From NCBI RefSeq assembly GCF_050003625.1, contig NC_134398.1, positions 78,090,003-78,154,002 on the forward strand: a stretch of 64,000 nucleotides of DNA. Direction: 5' to 3'. Source of the stretch: Haematobia irritans. Its lineage: Eukaryota; Arthropoda; Insecta; Diptera; Muscidae. Below the pieces are notes generated by a model, which ran no database searches, was not told where the DNA came from, and saw nothing but the letters and a program-made list of their open reading frames with translations. The translations under genes and the position numbers were made by a program. Shown here piece after piece: positions 58,827 to 64,000 of the stretch; positions within the stretch are counted from its first letter, which is position 1, and each line of letters starts with the position of its first letter.

Positions 58827-58829
58827 ACC

Positions 58830-59356
58830 TAGCGGGTAAAAAGCCAAATTGGCTACGCTGATTTAAGGTATAATATTATCCATATCGTTTCACAATTAAG
58901 TTTACATTGATTGCATATGACCCATTACTCAAAAGAGACACGTTTGCAATAAAAATTTAATATTTCTTATGGCCAACTAAGGTACACAATTACGCAATTA
59001 TGGACTATCGTTTTGGGTCAAAAAAGATTAGTGCAGATATTTTTTTTATCCTAAAATGTTTTACTCAAAGGAAAATAAAGAAAATTGAAGACAATCATTG
59101 AATCGTTTGCTCTGAAAGGGGATACTTTACTACCATGCAATGGTTTTCCTAAGGAAAATTAGGAAAATATTTTTCTTTGGCTTCATTAACTCAAACAAAT
59201 ATTTCACTTTTCCTTTGCCAAAGACAAATACTCGTAATCTATTTCAATGCATTTGGTTGAGTTTGTTTATCAGTAGGCTTCTTCCTACTTCAATCTTTTG
59301 AAGTTTTGTCCAAATCAATTTGACAAACATTCTTTTACTCTGTTACTACTCTTGTA
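58830..59356. other. Spacer without recognised features
   Basis: Nothing supported. Confidence 0.5.
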
Positions 59357-59829
59357 CACGGACGAAAAAGACTGTTTTCCATATGTTTGGGTGTAAAAAT
59401 TATATGTTTGGAACTCAAATTTTTAACGCAATATTTTTAAGTGCAAGCATATAATGTTCATTAACTAGCATAACATGTTTGGGGCATATATGTTAATATG
59501 GTATAACATATTATGTTTGGGACAGAAAATGTTTGTAAATATAAACATATATTAATTTAGAAATATCCTATAAACATTTATGTGTTTGGAAAGATAGACC
59601 TAGAGAGTAGGCTGCAAGTAAAATAATGGAAGTAACCAATTGACGCCTTAAAAATATATATACACCAAAATTTCATTAAAATTTTTTTCTACCAGTGCAT
59701 GCCGAATGTGAAACATAATATGTTTGAACCATACAAACAATATTTTGTTTGGACCAATCCTGAAAATATATATGCTTGAAGCTAAATGTGTTTGGGGCAT
59801 ATGTTACAGAAGCGATTTTTTTGAGGGTG
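59357..59829. mobile_element. TA-flanked element related to the fold-back family
   Basis: Left CACGGACGAAAAAGACTG preceded by TA; right ...GAAGCGATTTTTTTGAGGGTG followed by TA. The right end matches the termini of 14169-16229. ATATGTTTGG words recur. 473 bp, non-coding. Confidence 0.7.
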
Positions 59830-59831
59830 TA

Positions 59832-60458
59832 TACACCACATGGTTTCAAGCTGATCGCAAAAGCAATGATGAAAAGGTTAAATCGCGCCACCGCTTTCAA
59901 AGCAACCATAAAATGAAAATATTATTGACCTAATACAAAAGATTATGTAACCTAAATTTTAGATCACGCAATTTACACAATATTAAGGACAAATTTCTTT
60001 AAATTAAAGAAATTTTAATAAATTGTTTTTCTTTCGACAAATATTTTTGATTTAAAGAAATCTTCTTTAAATTAACTGTTATATTGAATATTTAAAATTA
60101 AGATAAAAGTCTAATACTGATTTATTTACAATTAAGAAAACTCGCATTTGTTTATATGTGAACAAATAGAAAAAAGAATATGAAAATTAGATAATTGAGA
60201 TCTGTATTCTAAACATAATTTTATTCATCCTAGATTTAAAGCGGCTAGAAGCATTTTTTCCCTGAACATACAGGGATTCATATAAATGGAATTGATAGCA
60301 CGCAAACGCATTCTACTCCGATTTATTTAAAATTTAGCAAACACTTAAAATATGAATTCTTTCATGCCAATCGAACAATTCTATTCCATGTGCAAAATTT
60401 GAATCAAATTAGGTCAAAACTCTGGCTTCTGGCATGCAAAGCTATAATATTAATTCTA
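59832..60458. other. Spacer without recognised features
   Basis: AT-rich; a short relic of a DINE-like unit may be present near 60340-60450 (GCAAAATTTGAATCAAATTA). Confidence 0.4.
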
Positions 60459-60550
60459 ACAGGTTGGCTGATAAGTCCCCGGTCTGACGCTAGTATTAAG
60501 ATAGAGATAGAGCGTCTTTTGTGAAGCAACTTTTGTTATTTGAAAAAAAA

Positions 60551-61054
60551 ATGGAAAAAAGGAATTTCGTGTTTTGATAAAATACTGTTTTCTGAAGGGA
60601 AAAATACGGTGGAAGCAAAAACTTGGCTTGATAATGAGTTTCCGGACTCTGCCCCTGGGAAATCAACAATGATTGATTGGTATGCAAAATTCAAGCGTGG
60701 TGAAATGAGCACGGAGGACGGTGAACGCAGTGGACGCCCGAAAGAGGTGGTTACCGACGAAAACATCAAAAAAATCCACAAAATGATTTTGAATGACCGT
60801 AAAATGAAGTTGATCGAGATAGCAGAGGCCTTAAAGATATCAAAGGAACGTGTTGATCATATCATATCATCGATATTTGGATATGCGGAAGCTCTGTGCA
60901 AAATGGGTGCCGCGCGAGCTCACATTTGACCAAAAAGCAACAACGTGTTGATGATTCTGAGCGGTGTTTGCAGCTGTTAACTCGTAATACACCAGAGTTT
61001 TTCCGTCAATATGTGACAATGGATGAAACATGGCTCCATCACTACATTCCTGAG
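60551..61054 (+). pseudogene. Mariner transposase, N-terminal part
   Basis: Covers the helix-turn-helix DNA-binding domain (NTVEAKTWLDNEF, the GRPKEVV linker hook) and the start of the catalytic domain up to the first Asp (MDETWLHHY near 61020-61043). The ATG at 60551 is the family start, but small deletions in A-runs within the first 60 nt break the frame. A further shift near 60870 and a stop at 60927-60929 follow. The coding sequence stops at the hAT insertion. Confidence 0.85.
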
Positions 61055-61580
61055 CAGGGCTGTTGAATCGAGCCAATTTTGCTCGACTCCGACTCCGACT
61101 CCAGCATTTTTCATCAGCTCGACTCCGCCTCCGGAGTCGACTCCGGGTAGTATAACTAAATCTCATTTTAATACCACTAATTTGTAGTTCTATTGTGGGG
61201 GTACCGTAAGTGGATCGATATAAAGTATCGTATTTATTTATGTGTGCAAAGAAAGGTCTTAATTTCACATTAGATGCCAATTGAACTCTATATTTCAAAT
61301 TTAGGGCAATGTTTAATAAATAAAATAATGATATGAATACCCATCATAATATGAGAAGATACCAACAGTATATGTTATGTATTTGTGGACCAAAATTATT
61401 GATACTATCTCAAATCCTTTAAATTTGTTGCGAGCTATATAAAGGTTTATATTCCCATATGCATGAATTTGAATCTGAATCGATTTAGACAAAATTGTAT
61501 ATACTTCTACAAAATCTATGTACTTAAAATTTAAATCTAACGTTATGGGACGTAACACAATTTTAACAAAAAATAAAAAT

Positions 61581-61700
61581 GCAAGGAAAGTCTAAAGTCG
61601 GGCGGGCCGATTATAATATACTCTGCAATACTTTGTATTTAGATCTACATTTTGATAAAATCTCAAATCAGACTTCTACAAAATCTCAAGCAATATTTGC
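61581..61700 (-). repeat. DINE-like 3'-end fragment inside the hAT element
   Basis: GGAAAGTCTAAAGTCGGGCG then GGCCGATTATAATATACTC is the family tail in inverse. Confidence 0.65.
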
Positions 61701-61784
61701 ATTAAATGCATTTATGATTCATTCATTGAAAAATTTGAAAATTTGAGTAATTTCTACAAGTTTTCGACTTAGCAGTTTTCGACT

Positions 61785-61915
61785 TCTATAGAAATAAAAT
61801 TTTGACTACATTTTCTATAGAAAAAAATATTTCTATAGTAATAAAATTTTGAATACATTTTTTATAGAAATAAAATTTTGACAAAATTTGCTATAGAAAT
61901 AAAATGTCAATATTC
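61785..61915. repeat. Short-period units (TATAGAAATAAAATTTTGAC)
   Basis: About four degenerate units of the array found at 41740-42410. Confidence 0.75.
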
Positions 61916-61930
61916 CACATATGTATATGG

Positions 61931-62130
61931 CCTTAAAATAAAATTAAAAAAAAAATAATTTCGATTGCTCGAAATATTTCAAATAAATTGATATGGGCAT
62001 TAAAATGGATCGATCCAGCCCATTTGTTAGTCTTAAAATAAAAAAAAAAATAATTTCGATTGTTCGAAATATTTCAAATAAATTGATATGGGCATTAAAA
62101 TGGATCGATCCAGCCCATTTGTTAGTCTAA
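61931..62130. repeat. 95-bp tandem duplication
   Basis: Two near-identical units with the landmark TAATTTCGATTG at 61956 and 62051; very few differences, so recent. Confidence 0.9.
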
Positions 62131-62346
62131 CATTCTAGGAAACATAAAAAGATAGCTGTAATTGGAAGTTGATTTTCATTTACAATCAAACTTGCTTAGT
62201 TACAAAAATGTGAAGTGTTTTAAAAATTTTGGTTTAGCCGGAGTCGGAGTCGAGCAAAATTTTTACGACTCCGATTCCGACTCCAGCAAAATCTTCAGAC
62301 TCCGACTCCAGGACTCCGACTCCGGCTCCACAGCGCTGCTCCTGAG

Positions 62347-62841
62347 TCCAATCGACAGTCGGCTGAGTGGACAGCGATCGGTGAACCGTCTCTGAAGCGT
62401 GGAAAGACTCAAAAATCCGCTGGCAAATCTGTTTTTTGGGATGCGCATGGAATAATTTTTATCGATTATATGGCGTTTTTGGAGCGTTTGAAGGTCGAAA
62501 TCGCGGCAAAACGGCCCCATATGAAGAAGAAAAAAGTTTTGTTCGACCAAGACAACGCACCGTGCCACAAGTCTTTGAGAACGATGGCAAAAATTCATGA
62601 ATTGAGCTTCGAATTGCTTCCCCAACCACCGTATTCTCCAGATCTGGTCCCCAGCGACTTTTTCTTGTTCTCAGACCTCAAAAGGATGCTCGCATTGAAA
62701 AAATTTGGCTACAATGAAGAGGTGATCGCCGAAATTGAGGCCTATTTTGAGGCAAAACCGAAGGAGTACTACCAAAATGGTATCAAAAAATTGGAAGGTC
62801 GTTATTATCGTTGTATCGCTCTTGAAGGGAACTATGTTGAA
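62347..62841 (+). pseudogene. Mariner transposase, C-terminal part
   Basis: Resumes right after the hAT duplication. It includes DQDNAPCHKS (second catalytic Asp) and PDLVPSDFFLF (third Asp, 34 residues on, so DD34D). It ends in the EGNYVE-type C-terminus with TAA at 62842-62844. The junction with 61054 restores family-like sequence. A short segment between about 62440 and 62480 appears deleted relative to the family, which puts the first and second halves out of register. Confidence 0.85.
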
Positions 62842-62931
62842 TAATAAAAACGAATTTTGACAAAAAATGTGTTTTTCTTTGTTAGACCGGGAACTTATCA
62901 GCCAACCTGTTAGTAGACTCATTTATTAACC

Positions 62932-63266
62932 CGGTTTACGTTGTTTCGATTTACGTCGTCAAAATTTTTTTCCATCCAACTTCGATTTACGTCGTCATTC
63001 GATTTTGGTCGTCGACTTTTTTGCCCACTTTATCAAAAACGTCTTCCATAAGTAAAATAAGTATCAACGATGACGACATCGAAACATTTTTTTCTGAAAT
63101 TCTTACTGAATTGCCTTTATTTTAGATGTTTTCTATTATGTATACACACATACATACATAAATGGACTTAGGAGTAAGTATGAGCAATTTTTAATTCGGT
63201 TTACGTCGTTTCGATTAAGGTCGTCAAATACCGGAACCAATCACGACGTAAATCGAGGGATTACTG
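62932..63266. mobile_element. pogo/Tigger-like element, truncated copy
   Basis: The right end CGTAAATCGAGGGATTACTG followed by TA is identical to that of 20005-20893. The left end is lost and the middle is deleted. Confidence 0.75.
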
Positions 63267-63267
63267 T

Positions 63268-63424
63268 ATAAGCCGATCGAACTTAGACTTACACATAGCT
63301 CTTACATAAATTTATTGCACGATTTTCGGAAAATTTTGCTACATTATCCACACTAATTGGGCGATTTCCTATTTTTTAATAATAGACTCAATATTAGTGG
63401 CCTACTAACATAAATCTGTAGGTG
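63268..63424 (+). mobile_element. Probable DINE-like fragment, left of the SINE
   Basis: A diverged stretch interrupted by the SINE; the matching family tail appears at 63900-63966. Confidence 0.45.
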
Positions 63425-63734
63425 GCTGCCATCGTAGTGCAATGGTTAGCATGCCCGCCTTGCATACACAGGGTCGTGGGTTGAAACCCAGTTTCGACTA
63501 AACACCAAAAAAGTTTTTCAGCGGTGGATTTCCCCACCTCAGTAATTCTGGTGACATTTCTGAGTGTTTCAAAGCTTCGCTAAGTCGTTTCACTGCCATT
63601 TGGACTCGGCTTTAAAAAGGAGGTCCCTTGTCATTGAGCTTAACATAGAATCTGGCAGCACTCAGTGATAAGAGAGAAGTTCTAAGTTAGTCTAATGAGT
63701 CTGATATATCGAGCTGCCACTATACCTAACCTTT
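63425..63734 (+). mobile_element. tRNA-derived SINE with a LINE-like 3' tail
   Basis: About 310 bp. The head carries an A-box-like TAGTGCAATGGTTAGCAT and a B-box-like GGGTTGAAACCC. The body is unrelated to tRNA. The tail GAGCTGCCACTATACCTAACC resembles the LINE 3' end (GGGCTGCCACTTTAACCTAACC). Flanks TCTGTAGGTG (63415-63424) and TCTGCAGGTG (63735-63744) form a 10-bp target duplication with one mismatch. Confidence 0.88.
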
Positions 63735-63744
63735 TCTGCAGGTG

Positions 63745-63966
63745 TAAAACCAAGTTTAGCTCCTAATATCAGGCGTTTCTGTTCAGATTGTGATAAAACT
63801 GCAATAAACAAGTACTCCTTAATTTTCATAAGTAAGGAAATGAGGTTAATCTTTCAAACCTATACCAATGTTACCCCACAAATGCTTATGCTTATTAATT
63901 CAGTAGGGGTGGTTTAGGGTATGATATAGTCGGCCCCGCCCGACTTTCTACTTTACTCACTTGTTT
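63745..63966 (+). mobile_element. DINE-like fragment, 3' end, right of the SINE
   Basis: Contains GGTGGTTTAGGGTATGATAT, then AGTCGGCCCCGCCCGACTTT and CTCACTTGTTTT, the family tail seen at 19430-19481. Confidence 0.75.
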
Positions 63967-64000
63967 TAATTTCAAAATAACTTTACATCAAAGATGCACC

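Larger units (their letters stand above)
61055..62338. mobile_element. hAT-like non-autonomous element with GGAGTC repeats
   Basis: Ends CAGGGCTG... and ...CAGCGCTG; 8-bp flanks TTCCTGAG (61047-61054) and CTCCTGAG (62339-62346) differ at one position, the size expected for hAT. Both ends carry GACTCCGACTCC/GGAGTCGGAGTC subterminal repeats. 1284 bp. The interior holds a DINE-like fragment, short-period units and a 95-bp tandem duplication. No transposase. Confidence 0.85.
60459..62910 (+). mobile_element. DD34D mariner, split by a hAT element
   Basis: Inverted ends ACAGGTTGGCTGATAAG and its inverse, TA flanks at 60457-60458 and 62911-62912. Without the insertion at 61055-62338 it is about 1.17 kb, shorter than a usual mariner of about 1.3 kb. 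It encodes a broken transposase. Confidence 0.92.

Overview
The window looks like repeat-dense, AT-rich nuclear DNA from a brachyceran, probably calyptrate/muscoid, fly. The reasons are DINE-1/mini-me-like repeats with GTCY-rich heads, a DD41D (rosa-type) mariner, a DD34D mariner, a Ty3/gypsy element primed by tRNA-Lys(CUU), a LINE ending in CCTAACCTAACCT, and a tRNA-derived SINE. I see no convincing host protein-coding gene, rRNA, functional tRNA or CRISPR array. Almost everything recognisable is a mobile element or its debris, often nested two or three deep. The species is inferred, not shown.

Layout. 42-6268 is a TA-flanked inverted-repeat element split by a decayed LINE (991-5813). 6.3-21.9 kb holds two deletion-derived DD41D mariners, a Tc1 relic carrying a hAT MITE that carries a LINE tail, a (TA)n tract beside a SINE head, a 2 kb fold-back element with tRNA-like arms, a DINE-like 153-bp array and a pogo-like element. 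21.97-38.36 kb is the core: a DINE-like repeat split by a 15 kb Ty3/gypsy insertion (22567-37571, minus strand, 4-bp target duplication), whose gag gene is split by a nearly intact LINE (28870-33901, minus strand). 39.3-45.4 kb is dominated by a 4.5 kb imperfect palindrome. 45.4-64 kb holds MITEs, more DINE-like repeats, a second copy of the first TA element, and a mariner split by a hAT element.

Functional picture. The Ty3/gypsy element once encoded a Gag of about 533 residues with an N-terminal RING-H2 finger, a gag core and a C-terminal zinc knuckle. Pol (protease, RT, RNase H, integrase) is expressed through what looks like a textbook -1 frameshift signal: GGGAAAC, 8-nt spacer, 7-bp stem. 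Deleting the LINE and one copy of its 6-bp target duplication rejoins gag in frame, so the order of events is clear: DINE-like repeat, then gypsy, then LINE. The LINE has an intact 408-aa ORF1 and an ORF2 (endonuclease, RT, RNase H) spoiled by one nonsense codon. The SINE near the right end shares its 3' tail with this LINE, which suggests the LINE enzyme mobilised it. The most unusual observations are the RING-Gag, the frameshift module, the shared 153-bp period of divergent DINE-like subfamilies, and the fold-back elements.
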